Below are positions 1-7,600 of a DNA stretch of 13,750 bases, one piece after another. This stretch comes from Methanobacteriota archaeon (GTDB lineage Archaea; Thermoplasmatota; Poseidoniia; Poseidoniales; Poseidoniaceae): the NCBI GenBank assembly GCA_002694585.1, contig NZMM01000006.1:15961-29710 (forward strand). Reading direction: 5' to 3'. Under the pieces are notes generated by a model. The model worked only from the letters and a program-made list of their open reading frames with translations. It had not been told where the DNA came from and did no database searches. The first letter of the stretch is position 1; every line of letters begins with the position of its first letter. Made by a program: the position numbers and the translations under genes.

Positions 1-1391
1 TGCGGCATACCGAGGCGCGTGAGGGCCGCAGCCAAGCCCTCCACCGATGGAGCTTCGGTCGGAGACATCTCAGCCAATGCGCGCTCAAGCACCTGAAGCA
101 CGTCCTGACCAAAGGCCGGGCGTGCAGAAGGCGTCGCGTGCAGCGGGTCATAACGAACCGGAGATGGAGCAGGAGGCTGTTCCTGGCGTGGTACGGGTGC
201 GACAGTGTTGTCCGTGAACTCCCAGGCTTCCTCGACCGTCTCCTCCGCTGCGGATTCCGGCTCCTCGAAGGCCGCGGACTCCATGGGCTCGCTTGCTTGG
301 GCGTTGCTTGCATCAATGGAACGGCGCGCGATACGACCAAACGGCGAGCTTGGGTCGACGCGAGAAACGAGGGGAACCCGCGGTGGTGGAGCCTCTGGGA
401 CCGGCGTTGGCACGTTTGAGGGCTCGAGGATTTCAGGCGACTCAGCACGTGCTTCAATGGGTGCGAAATCCTCCATCCATCTTGAATCGGGTTCAACGCG
501 ATCGTCCAGTTGCGGACGCACCGGCGGCGGAGCGTCTTGCTCGCGGGCCCCCTCAAGGTCGTCCATGTCCAATTCCAAACCCGTGGCTCCCGGACCGTCC
601 TGCCAACCGTCCATGGCGGGTTCGTGAGGCATCGCCCGCGCGGACGGTACGGATGATCGCTGGCTGCTTCGTTGATGCGCCATGTACTGCTTGCTCATCT
701 CCCCGAGCAACTCCCTCGGGTAGCGAGGAAGGGCGCCAAGGTGTTCCTTGATCCACGAGGGATGCGGGCGCCAACCAAGTTGGTTTTCCCGGCGCACGCG
801 CACGTCAATCATCGTCGCGATGTCCTCGTCGCCGAAGGGCTCGAGAATGAATTCATCCTGGAAGCGCGCCATCAACGAAGGACCGAGACGTGCGGCGTGT
901 TCTGGGGTGGCGATCACCACAATCATGGCGTCAAGGCGCTCAAGGTACGGCATCGACTTCGAGAGGATGGTCGAGAGGTGTTCGCCGTCGTGCGGCGGGA
1001 AATCAAGCACAATCAGGGCCTGCCCCTTCTCCCTGCGCAGCGTTTGGATGAGCATGTCCGTCGCCTGATTTGGACCAGAGGGCGGTTCTCCACCGATCAT
1101 GCCATCGTGCAGTTGTTTCATCAAATCCGCAGCAGGGTGTTGAGCGTCCACCTCCACCACGTGAACGGCGCGTTTCACGTTCCCCTTGAGCACGCGCATC
1201 AGCGAAGTTCGTCCAGAACCGGATGGGCCGGTCAGCAACAACATCCTGGCATCGGTCCCTTTGGTGAGGTACCATCGAAGTTCATCCAGAACATCGTCCC
1301 GGCCGACAAGAAGATCGAAGTCGTTCGCCTCCAGAGGTTTCCGCCCGAAGGGATTCCTGTCCACGGCCGGAAATCCCTCGGAAGGCATCAT
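1..1391 (-). CDS. AAA/Orc1-Cdc6-like ATPase domain protein with degenerate Walker motifs (3' end outside window)
   Basis: The minus-strand frame is open from ATG-ATG at 1391-1386 to the window edge without a stop (463 complete codons). Residues about 13-35 (NPFG...VGRDDVLDELRWYL) resemble the N-terminal approach to the P-loop in Orc1/Cdc6-type and related AAA ATPases. The Walker A region is GPSGSGRTS (55-63), with Arg61 where Lys is expected. The Walker B strand is ALIVLDFPP (125-133): Asp130 is kept but the following catalytic Glu is Phe. A sensor-1-like strand (IVVIATPEH, 157-165), a box VII-like SLMARF (172-177) and a lid-like LPRYPRELL (221-229) follow. Residues about 240-420 are rich in Pro, Glu, Asp and Ala and look disordered. 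A helical segment begins near 425 and could start a winged helix, but it is cut by the edge. A TATA-like element lies 26 bp upstream of the first ATG, favouring that start. The exact role is unknown; a DNA-binding or regulatory ATPase, or a non-hydrolysing relative, are the options. Confidence 0.75.
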   Translation of the reverse strand, partial: MMPSEGFPAVDRNPFGRKPLEANDFDLLVGRDDVLDELRWYLTKGTDARMLLLTGPSGSGRTSLMRVLKGNVKRAVHVVEVDAQHPAADLMKQLHDGMIGGEPPSGPNQATDMLIQTLRREKGQALIVLDFPPHDGEHLSTILSKSMPYLERLDAMIVVIATPEHAARLGPSLMARFQDEFILEPFGDEDIATMIDVRVRRENQLGWRPHPSWIKEHLGALPRYPRELLGEMSKQYMAHQRSSQRSSVPSARAMPHEPAMDGWQDGPGATGLELDMDDLEGAREQDAPPPVRPQLDDRVEPDSRWMEDFAPIEARAESPEILEPSNVPTPVPEAPPPRVPLVSRVDPSSPFGRIARRSIDASNAQASEPMESAAFEEPESAAEETVEEAWEFTDNTVAPVPRQEQPPAPSPVRYDPLHATPSARPAFGQDVLQVLERALAEMSPTEAPSVEGLAAALTRLGMP

Positions 1392-1414
1392 GCTCGGCGC
1401 CAACCAAAAGCGGG

Positions 1415-1420
1415 TATATG
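1415..1420 (-). promoter_or_regulatory. TATA box of the AAA-like ATPase gene (leaderless type)
   Basis: The minus strand reads CATATA here, in an otherwise GC-rich stretch. Its centre is about 26 bp upstream of the first ATG (1391). That is the usual archaeal TATA-to-transcription-start distance, so the mRNA is predicted to begin at or next to the start codon. No Shine-Dalgarno sequence is visible between the two, which fits. Confidence 0.55.
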
Positions 1421-1452
1421 ATGCTTCACCGAAGGGTGGGGCTACCAGCAAC

Positions 1453-1555
1453 CGTTAGGCAACGTTAATCCCGTGGCCGAAAGGGAAGTTGCGGCGCAAA
1501 CTAACATGTGCTAACGGTGTTTTAACGGTCGGCTAACGCGTTAGTCAAGCGTTAA
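1453..1555. repeat. Cluster of eight TAAC-core motifs at helical spacing, possible operator array
   Basis: The hexamer YTAACG and close variants occur eight times. Forward TAAC cores start at 1502, 1512, 1523 and 1534. Reverse (GTTA) cores start at 1454, 1464, 1540 and 1551. Neighbouring copies in the same orientation are 10 or 11 bp apart. The orientation flips at a perfect 12-bp palindrome, CTAACGCGTTAG (1533-1544). The array lies between the divergent ATPase and HMG-CoA reductase promoters. The spacing would place same-orientation copies on one face of the helix, as expected for cooperative binding by a regulator. Which protein binds, and which gene it controls, cannot be told from the sequence. 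Some TTAA-containing copies (1522-1527, 1550-1555) could also act as the reductase TATA box. Confidence 0.55.
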
Positions 1556-1597
1556 TCGCCCCGGTGGTTTCATGCTCTGCAGGCCCTGCCAACCACC

Positions 1598-2899
1598 ATG
1601 CCCGCACGGAGCAGCCGCCTCTCGGGGTTCTACCGTCTCACGGTCGAAGAACGGCGTCAAGCCCTCAAGGAAGCCACCGACCTCAGCGAAGAGGCCGTGG
1701 AAGCCTTGGCCTCGGCGGATGCCCTCTCGGAAGAGGCCGCCGACCACATGATCGAGAACGTGGTGGGGCGCTTTGTCCTGCCCGTGGGCTTGGCCACGAA
1801 TTTCATCGTCGATGGCGAGGAGTACCTCATTCCTTTCGTCTTGGAAGAGTCCAGCGTGGTGGCAGCAGCCTCCAACATGGCACGGAGATGCAGGTCAACT
1901 GGTGGTTTCGTGAGCAGCAATGACCCGCCCATCATGATCGCACAAGTCCAGGTGCTCGACGTGGTGGATTTGGACGCCGCAGAGGCCGCCGTGATGGGGG
2001 CCGAGGAGGAATTGGTGCGCATGTGCAACGATCGGCCGTCCACCATGATCAAGCTCGGAGGTGGTCTGAAGCGCCTGACCTGCCATCGTATTCCAACAGA
2101 ACTGGGCACGATGTTCGTGGTGCACCTCCATGTTGACGTTCGTGATGCGATGGGCGCGAACGCGGTCAACACCATGGCCGAATTGATTGCGCCACGCATC
2201 GAGTCGCTCACCGGTGGTCGCGTCCTTCTCCGTATCCTGTCCAACTTGGCCACGGAGCGCATGGCGCGCATTGAAGCCCGTTTCAGCCCCGAGGCCATGT
2301 CGGACGACGGTGACGCTGCACAAGGCGCAGAGGTCATCGCTGGCATCATCGAAGCCTACCACTTCGCCGCCTCAGACCCGTACAGGGCAGCCACGCACAA
2401 CAAGGGCGTCATGAACGCCATCAGCGCTGTGGCCATCGCCTGCGGCCAGGATTGGCGGGCCATCGAGGCCGGTTGCCACGCTTGGGCGGCCGTCCGAACG
2501 GGCCGTTATGCGTCCATGACCGCGTGGGAAGTCGACAACGAAGGATACCTCGTGGGTCGCCTCGAGACCCCAATGGCGGTGGGCACCGTCGGAGGAGCGA
2601 GCAGGGTGCACCCAACCGCTCGTGCATGCCTCGAAATCCTCGGCATCGATGCCGCAGATCGCCTTGCGGCCATCATGGCTGCTTCTGGCCTGGCCCAAAA
2701 CCTGGGAGCATTGCGTGCGTTGTCCACCAGCGGCATCCAAGCCGGCCACATGCGCCTTCATGCCCGGAACATGGCGGTCAGCGCGGGCGCAGAAGGTGCT
2801 GAAATCGACGAAGTGGCCGCTCGATTGGCTTCTTGGGAGGGCCCAAGGACGCAAACCACGGCGGAAGAAATCCTTGCGATGCTCAGGCAAGGCGCCTGA
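1598..2899 (+). CDS. mvaA: Class II hydroxymethylglutaryl-CoA reductase
   Basis: This enzyme interconverts HMG-CoA and mevalonate using NAD(P)H. In archaea the reductive direction supplies mevalonate for isoprenoid membrane lipids. The 433-residue protein lines up end to end, from memory, with the class II enzyme of Pseudomonas mevalonii (428 residues). Shared blocks include MIENVVGRF (51-59), EESSVVAAAS (83-92), VDVRDAMGAN (179-188), LRILSNLA (211-218), PYRAATHNKG (261-270) and MRLHARN (385-391). The catalytic residues are all present: Glu84, Lys269, Asp285 and His388, matching P. mevalonii Glu83, Lys267, Asp283 and His381. By eye, the position of P. mevalonii Asp146, which selects NADH, is Pro147 here, so cofactor preference may differ. 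Start choice: ATG at 1598 gives the family-length N-terminus. No clear Shine-Dalgarno sequence precedes it, so a leaderless or short-leader mRNA is likely. Class II enzymes in archaea are regarded as an ancient transfer from bacteria. The stop abuts the scpB stop. Confidence 0.93.
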   Translation: MPARSSRLSGFYRLTVEERRQALKEATDLSEEAVEALASADALSEEAADHMIENVVGRFVLPVGLATNFIVDGEEYLIPFVLEESSVVAAASNMARRCRSTGGFVSSNDPPIMIAQVQVLDVVDLDAAEAAVMGAEEELVRMCNDRPSTMIKLGGGLKRLTCHRIPTELGTMFVVHLHVDVRDAMGANAVNTMAELIAPRIESLTGGRVLLRILSNLATERMARIEARFSPEAMSDDGDAAQGAEVIAGIIEAYHFAASDPYRAATHNKGVMNAISAVAIACGQDWRAIEAGCHAWAAVRTGRYASMTAWEVDNEGYLVGRLETPMAVGTVGGASRVHPTARACLEILGIDAADRLAAIMAASGLAQNLGALRALSTSGIQAGHMRLHARNMAVSAGAEGAEIDEVAARLASWEGPRTQTTAEEILAMLRQGA

Positions 2900-3502
2900 T
2901 CACTCTTCTTCACCTACAGGAAGTACGGCCTGCACGGTGCCATCCACGTGCTCTTCCTCGACGACCACGCTGCCCAACACATCGTCGAGGATGCCCGATT
3001 CTGCGACCTGTTCGCGGAACCACGCACGAACCTTGGCGCGGTCGGTGTGCGGACAGCCGAAGACCTCCGAGAATCGGCGGGTGGTCGAAAGGCGCCGCGT
3101 GTTCCCGTCTCGACGGCGCTGAATCATGCCGGCTTGTGCCAGCTCACGCACGTGATCGTAGGCGCGCTGGCCGAGCATATCGACCAAGCGTGACTGCGGC
3201 ATAGGCTGATGGTAGGCGATCAGCGAAGCGGCCTTCAACAAGCGAGGCGGAAGGTCTGTCTTGGTTTCACGCGGGAGATGAGCAGCCACCTTCGGCTTGA
3301 CCTCCATGGCCCAACGACCGCCGACCTCAGCGAGATGAAGGGCGCCGCGACGGCGCTTGAGGGCCCCTTGAAGGTGGTCCAACGCTGCGCTGACCTCGTC
3401 AGCCTCGTACCCCAAGGTCTCCGAGAGTTCCTTTACGGACAGCGAACGTCCTGCAGCGAACAACTGGGCCTCGAGAAGGAGTTCCAGCGGCGTCTCTGTC
3501 AT
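2900..3502 (-). CDS. scpB: Segregation and condensation protein B (ScpB)
   Basis: ScpB is the winged-helix dimer subunit of the prokaryotic condensin. It binds the kleisin ScpA and helps SMC organise and segregate chromosomes. At 200 residues it is a normal family length. Residues about 6-75 form the first winged helix (EAQLFAAGRSLSVKELSETLG). Residues about 88-150 form the second: LLKAASLIAYHQPMPQSRLV corresponds to the family's TLAIIAYxQPI segment, and RRLSTTRRFSEVFG to the closing beta wing and helix. A short acidic tail ends the protein. It is the last gene of smc-scpA-scpB. Its GAGGTGA ribosome-binding site (3507-3513) overlaps the scpA stop codon, five bases before the ATG, implying coupled translation. 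The stop is immediately adjacent to the convergent HMG-CoA reductase stop. Confidence 0.9.
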   Translation of the reverse strand: MTETPLELLLEAQLFAAGRSLSVKELSETLGYEADEVSAALDHLQGALKRRRGALHLAEVGGRWAMEVKPKVAAHLPRETKTDLPPRLLKAASLIAYHQPMPQSRLVDMLGQRAYDHVRELAQAGMIQRRRDGNTRRLSTTRRFSEVFGCPHTDRAKVRAWFREQVAESGILDDVLGSVVVEEEHVDGTVQAVLPVGEEE

Positions 3503-3506
3503 CGGC

Positions 3507-3513
3507 TCACCTC
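3507..3513 (-). promoter_or_regulatory. Shine-Dalgarno site of scpB overlapping the scpA stop
   Basis: The minus strand reads GAGGTGA, a seven-base match to the complement of the archaeal 16S 3' end (as known in general). Its GAGGTG core ends five bases before the scpB ATG. The scpA TGA stop (3514-3512) lies across the site, reading TGAGGTGA. Confidence 0.7.
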
Positions 3514-4630
3514 ATTCCACCAGCCACGAATCCGTGTCGTCTTCCTTCTCTGCCAACACCGCAGCCGACGCTTCCTCCATCGCCGCCGCTTCACCGGCGC
3601 GTTGGATCAAGCCCTTGGGGGCTTGGCCGCTCTCTTCCGCCTCGAGCCGCTCAAGATGGGACCTGACGGCGGCGTAGGTGTCGATCTGGGGCCAAAGGTC
3701 CACCACGTGGATGGGACCCGAGGGGACCACGTCCTGCACCACGTCGGCCACGCGGCGATGAACGAGGAAGAGGCCGGCGATGAAGGCCGCCACGTTGGCT
3801 TCGGTTCGTCCACCAAGGCTGGCCGCGGCATCAGGATCCATCTCCTCCAATTGCCGAACGACGTCCATGAGCGGAACCTTGGAGGAGCCGTTGGCCAGGC
3901 AGACCGCCCGTAGGGCGCCCCAGCACCGCTCGATGTCGCCCTCAAGGTCCTCATCGTGCATGCGACCTCCGACGTCTTCCAAATGGGCTTGAAGTTCAGC
4001 AGCAGCCGCCTGTCGCACGCGTTCGCGCTCCTGCAGGGCTTCCGCGTCATCGGCCGCGTCCTTGAACGCAGCAAGAAGTTCACCGAGGGTGGTTGGGCGG
4101 CCCTCCGGACGGCGCAAGCGTCCGTCAAACAGGGTGGGCAGGGTCGCATCGGCCTCGCCTTGGAGCACCGTGGTGGTGAAGGCAAAGGCCTCGTCGTCTA
4201 CCTCCAACTCCCATCCGAAATCGTGACCGAAGTCCATGTCATCGTCGTCCATGTCAATGGCTGTAGCACGGTCGTAGACACCCAATGTTTGCTCATGAAG
4301 CACTTCCCATGCCAAGCGAATGAGCCGACCGCAGGCAGGGAGGTCAACGCGATCTGCCTCGGTGCGCACGCGTTCTGTGAAAATTTCGAGGAAGGCCTCC
4401 AAGTCGATGTCCCAGGCGTTCAGACCCTCTTCACGAACCAAGGACAACACGAGGGCGATGGAACGGTCGATGGGGTCGCTCAACGCCTGATGCTCGGCCC
4501 CATCGTGTGCAGCGATGCGCATGATGCGGTCGCCGAAAGCAAGGGCTTCGTCGTTCTCGCTGCCGCTTGAGAGCAACCGCTCAACGATGTCCTGCCTCAG
4601 GAACCAACCGTCGAGGGCCATCTGCTGCAC
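3512..4630 (-). CDS. scpA: Segregation and condensation protein A (ScpA), kleisin subunit
   Basis: ScpA is the kleisin that bridges the two SMC heads and recruits ScpB. The diagnostic N-terminal kleisin block is at residues about 54-90: DRSIALVLSLVREEGLNAWDIDLEAFLEIF matches the family pattern in which a Leu-rich helix is followed by (D/N)xWDIxxxxxxxxF. Residues about 232-312 look like the C-terminal winged helix that binds the SMC head (CWGALRAVCLA, VAAFIAGLFLVHRR, GPIHVVDLW). At 372 residues it is longer than the roughly 250 usual for ScpA. The extra length comes from about 50 N-terminal residues, a strongly acidic insert near 126-148, and a C-terminal acidic tail of about 50. The chosen start is GTG at 4630, because a GAGGTG site sits five bases upstream. 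An ATG three codons later is the alternative. It follows smc with a 9-bp gap and precedes scpB by 9 bp. Confidence 0.85.
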   Translation of the reverse strand: MQQMALDGWFLRQDIVERLLSSGSENDEALAFGDRIMRIAAHDGAEHQALSDPIDRSIALVLSLVREEGLNAWDIDLEAFLEIFTERVRTEADRVDLPACGRLIRLAWEVLHEQTLGVYDRATAIDMDDDDMDFGHDFGWELEVDDEAFAFTTTVLQGEADATLPTLFDGRLRRPEGRPTTLGELLAAFKDAADDAEALQERERVRQAAAAELQAHLEDVGGRMHDEDLEGDIERCWGALRAVCLANGSSKVPLMDVVRQLEEMDPDAAASLGGRTEANVAAFIAGLFLVHRRVADVVQDVVPSGPIHVVDLWPQIDTYAAVRSHLERLEAEESGQAPKGLIQRAGEAAAMEEASAAVLAEKEDDTDSWLVE

Positions 4631-4635
4631 GGAAC

Positions 4636-4641
4636 CACCTC
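4636..4641 (-). promoter_or_regulatory. Shine-Dalgarno site of scpA overlapping the smc stop
   Basis: GAGGTG on the minus strand ends five bases before the scpA GTG and shares bases with the smc TGA stop (4642-4640). This site decides in favour of the GTG over the in-frame ATG at 4621, which would be 14 bases away. Confidence 0.65.
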
Positions 4642-7600
4642 ACTCCTCATCGGGGACCTCGACCAGCACCGTCTCGTCCTGCTCGGCTTCGGCAGATGCT
4701 GAATCCGCTGCTTCACGGACAGCCTCCAGGTGTTCACGGGTTTCTGATTCCTCCTCAGCCATCTCGTCAGCGCGGGCCATCAGCCCTTCGAGGCTCTTCG
4801 GCGTCCCGAGGGATTCGGGCACCTCTGGCATGGCGTTCTGGAACGCCACGGCCTCTCCCGCCCGGTCGGCGTTTTTCGCCGCGTCCGCTGCGGCTGCTTC
4901 CTCAGCAGCCTCGCCGAGCTCCAACGCCCGTTGCCGGTTGAAGTCCATGATGCGACGGCTGCATCCGTCGCCACCGTGCGTCACACCGATGTGATGGTCC
5001 GCCAAACTGAGGCTGACCTTGCGCAAGGTGACCATGATGAATTGCGCCCGCTCGGAGCGCGCCCTGCACATTTCAGCGATGAGGCGTGCGTTGTCCGAGT
5101 CGAGGTTTTGATCGACTTCGTCGAAGTAGTAGAAGGGACTTGGATCGTAATCCTGGATGGCAAAGATCAGCGCCAGCGCCGCCATGGATTGTTCGCCTCC
5201 CGAAAGGCCTTGCAAGCGACAGCGGCTGGACTTACCACGGGGCCGAGCCCACATGTCTAGACCTCCAGAAAACGGCTGCTCTGGGTTTTCGAGGAAGAGT
5301 TCCCCTTCACCGCCTTTGGAGAGCGTCTTGTAGACCCGCTTGAAGTTCTCGTTCACCTTCGAAAGCACCTGCGTCAGGCGAACAGTGCGCTGTTGATCCA
5401 GTTGTTCCGCCAGATCCAACAGGTCCTGACGCCGGCCTTTCAGCACGCCGTGGTCGGCGCTCAGGGAGGCCAGACGCTCCTCACACGCGGCGTGCTGTTC
5501 GATGGCGCGCCAATTGACCGACCCGATGTCCTCAATCCTGCGTTCGAGACGACGAACGGTGCGCTCGCCATCGGCCACCGTCGGCAAGGGCGCTTCGTCT
5601 TCGACGGTCTCGGGCACGCCTTCTTCGACCATGGAAGCGCGGATTTCCACAAGGTGGGTTTCGCTGGTGGAGAGCAGGCGGCGCAATTCCTCCGCATGCT
5701 GACGACGGGAGCGGGCATCGGACGCCTTCTGCTCCGAGGCTGCGCGAAGCGCGCTGCGCTCGTCGACGAGACGAATGCGCTCATCCTCCAAGCCTTGGTG
5801 TTCTTCGAGATGGGAGCGGCGCTCCTCTTCCTTGGCGGTCAGCACCTCGCGGTTCTCTGCCATCGCGCGTTCGAGGGTCGCCCGCTCGGTCGCTCGGGTC
5901 GCCGCATCAGAAGCCAACGCGTCCAGGCGTCCGGTCAGGTCTTCCACGTTTCCAAAGAGCAGCGTATGGCGCTCCTTCCCTGACCGGATGGTGGCTTCGT
6001 TGCTCTGAAGATCGGCCTCTGCGGTGGTCTTGGCCAATTCCGCAGCATGCAGCCGTTCTTTGAGGTGGGTCGGACTGGCGTCCTGCAAGTGCTGGCTCGC
6101 CTCATCCTTCGCTTCAACCGCCTCAGTGAGCCGTTGTTGTGCTTGAGCACGAAGCGCGAGGTGTCGACGCCCTTCCTGCTCGAAGGCGTCGAGGCGCTTG
6201 ACCAAGCCAGCGAGGTTGCCTTCTTCCTTCGCAAGGACAGACTTCGCGGCAGCGTGCGCGCTTCGCCATGAAGCCAGTTTAGCGGCAGCGTCGTTGTTGG
6301 CGAGGTCACCCAAACGACGGCGGACTTCGGCCTGGGCCTCGCGGGCTTCACGGACCTTGGCCGACACACCTTCGGACATCATGCGAAGGCGCTCCACCTC
6401 TTTCGACAGGCGCTCAACTTCGCTCGCACCTTGGATTTTCCCGCCGAAGGAAATCCGTGAACGTCGGGGCGATCCTCCAGTCATCGCACCACCGGCTTCG
6501 GCCACGCTGCCGTCGAGGGGGATCAGCCGAACACCGCCCATGTTGGCACGGGCGGTGGCCATGGTGTCAACGACAAGTGTGTTGCGAAGCACAAAGCGAA
6601 CGGCTGCATCGATGCGAGGATCGTGCTCCAACAAATCGTGAGCGAACCCAATGACGCCGGGCTGCCGTGCAACCATGACGGCGCGCCCAGCGGGCCGCCC
6701 AGCGTTGATTTTGTTTAGGGGCAGGAAGGTTGCCCTTCCCGCGTTGTTGTTCTTCAGCCAGCGGATGGCCTTGGCCGCGACCTCATCGGTTTCAACGACC
6801 ACAGACATCATGCCACCGCCGATGGCGGTGGACAAAGCCGTCGAGTGGGCTTCATCCTTCGGCGCACACAGTTCGGCGATGGTCCCGAAAATGCCCTCTA
6901 ATTCTCCAGAGTCACGGGCACCAAGTACGGCTGCAGCGCCTCCGGTCAAGCCCGATGAGCCAGAATTCGACTCCATGGCCGCGCGGGCCCGCGCCAATTG
7001 GCGTTCCACGTCCCTCAAGCGCGTTTCTACCGCGTTGGCTTCCTCCACCAAGGTGGATTCCTTTCGCTGGGCAGCGGTCAGGTCACGAGCGAGGCTTTCT
7101 CGGTCGGACCCTTCGGCCATGGCTTTGATTTCCTGCCCTTGGAGTTCGCTTTCAGCGACCTGCATCTTGGCACCTGCCAAGGCTTCCTCGGCTTTCTGGC
7201 GCTCCTCCAAAAGCAACTCACCGGCAGTGGCTGAGCGGTCGACATCGGATTGTGCGTTGGCCAAGGCCGCTCGCGCGTGCTCGATCTCCTCCTCACACGC
7301 CTGCACGGTCCGAGCGAGTTCGGCCACGTCGCTGGTCGAACCTTCGAGGGCTTCGCGGACGGTGGCTTCTTCCTTCGCGGCCGCAGCCAGGGCGTCTTTG
7401 GCCGCTTTGAGGGCTTCTTCGGCCTGCTTGATGTCCGCAGCCGCGTGGTCTGAAGCAGCAGAGGCTTCGTCCAAATCCGCCTCCAGGCGCGTGCGGGTCT
7501 CGCCATCGGTCTGGTCGCGAGAGGCCATGTCCGACAGACGATCTGCAGCGGTCTCAATGGCCACGTTGAGCCGCTGAATTTCTTGCTGGAGGGCTTCGCC

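Noticed and set aside
672..1421. Open plus-strand frame of 249 codons opposite the ATPase gene
   Set aside because: It is antisense to a frame with clear AAA motifs and a good promoter. Its own translation is Arg/His-rich with no recognisable motif, typical of a shadow in GC-rich DNA.
1469..1492. Possible hairpin around GGCCGAAAGGG in the intergenic region
   Set aside because: Only three or four base pairs can form, too weak to call an RNA structure or terminator.
1392..1597. Replication origin between the Orc1/Cdc6-like gene and mvaA
   Set aside because: The motifs do not resemble the long GC-rich ORB elements known at archaeal origins, no AT-rich unwinding stretch is seen, and the ATPase is not a convincing Orc1/Cdc6. 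An operator is the simpler reading, though origin activity is not excluded.
1657..2349. Open minus-strand frame of 230 codons within HMG-CoA reductase
   Set aside because: It is a shadow of the conserved mvaA frame. Its composition is Ser/Thr/Arg-rich and it contains no family motif.
6651..7577. Open plus-strand frame of 308 codons, Ser/Ala-rich
   Set aside because: It is antisense to the SMC coiled coil. Its Ser/Ala-rich composition mirrors the Glu/Ala codons on the other strand, and no ribosome-binding site or homology is evident.
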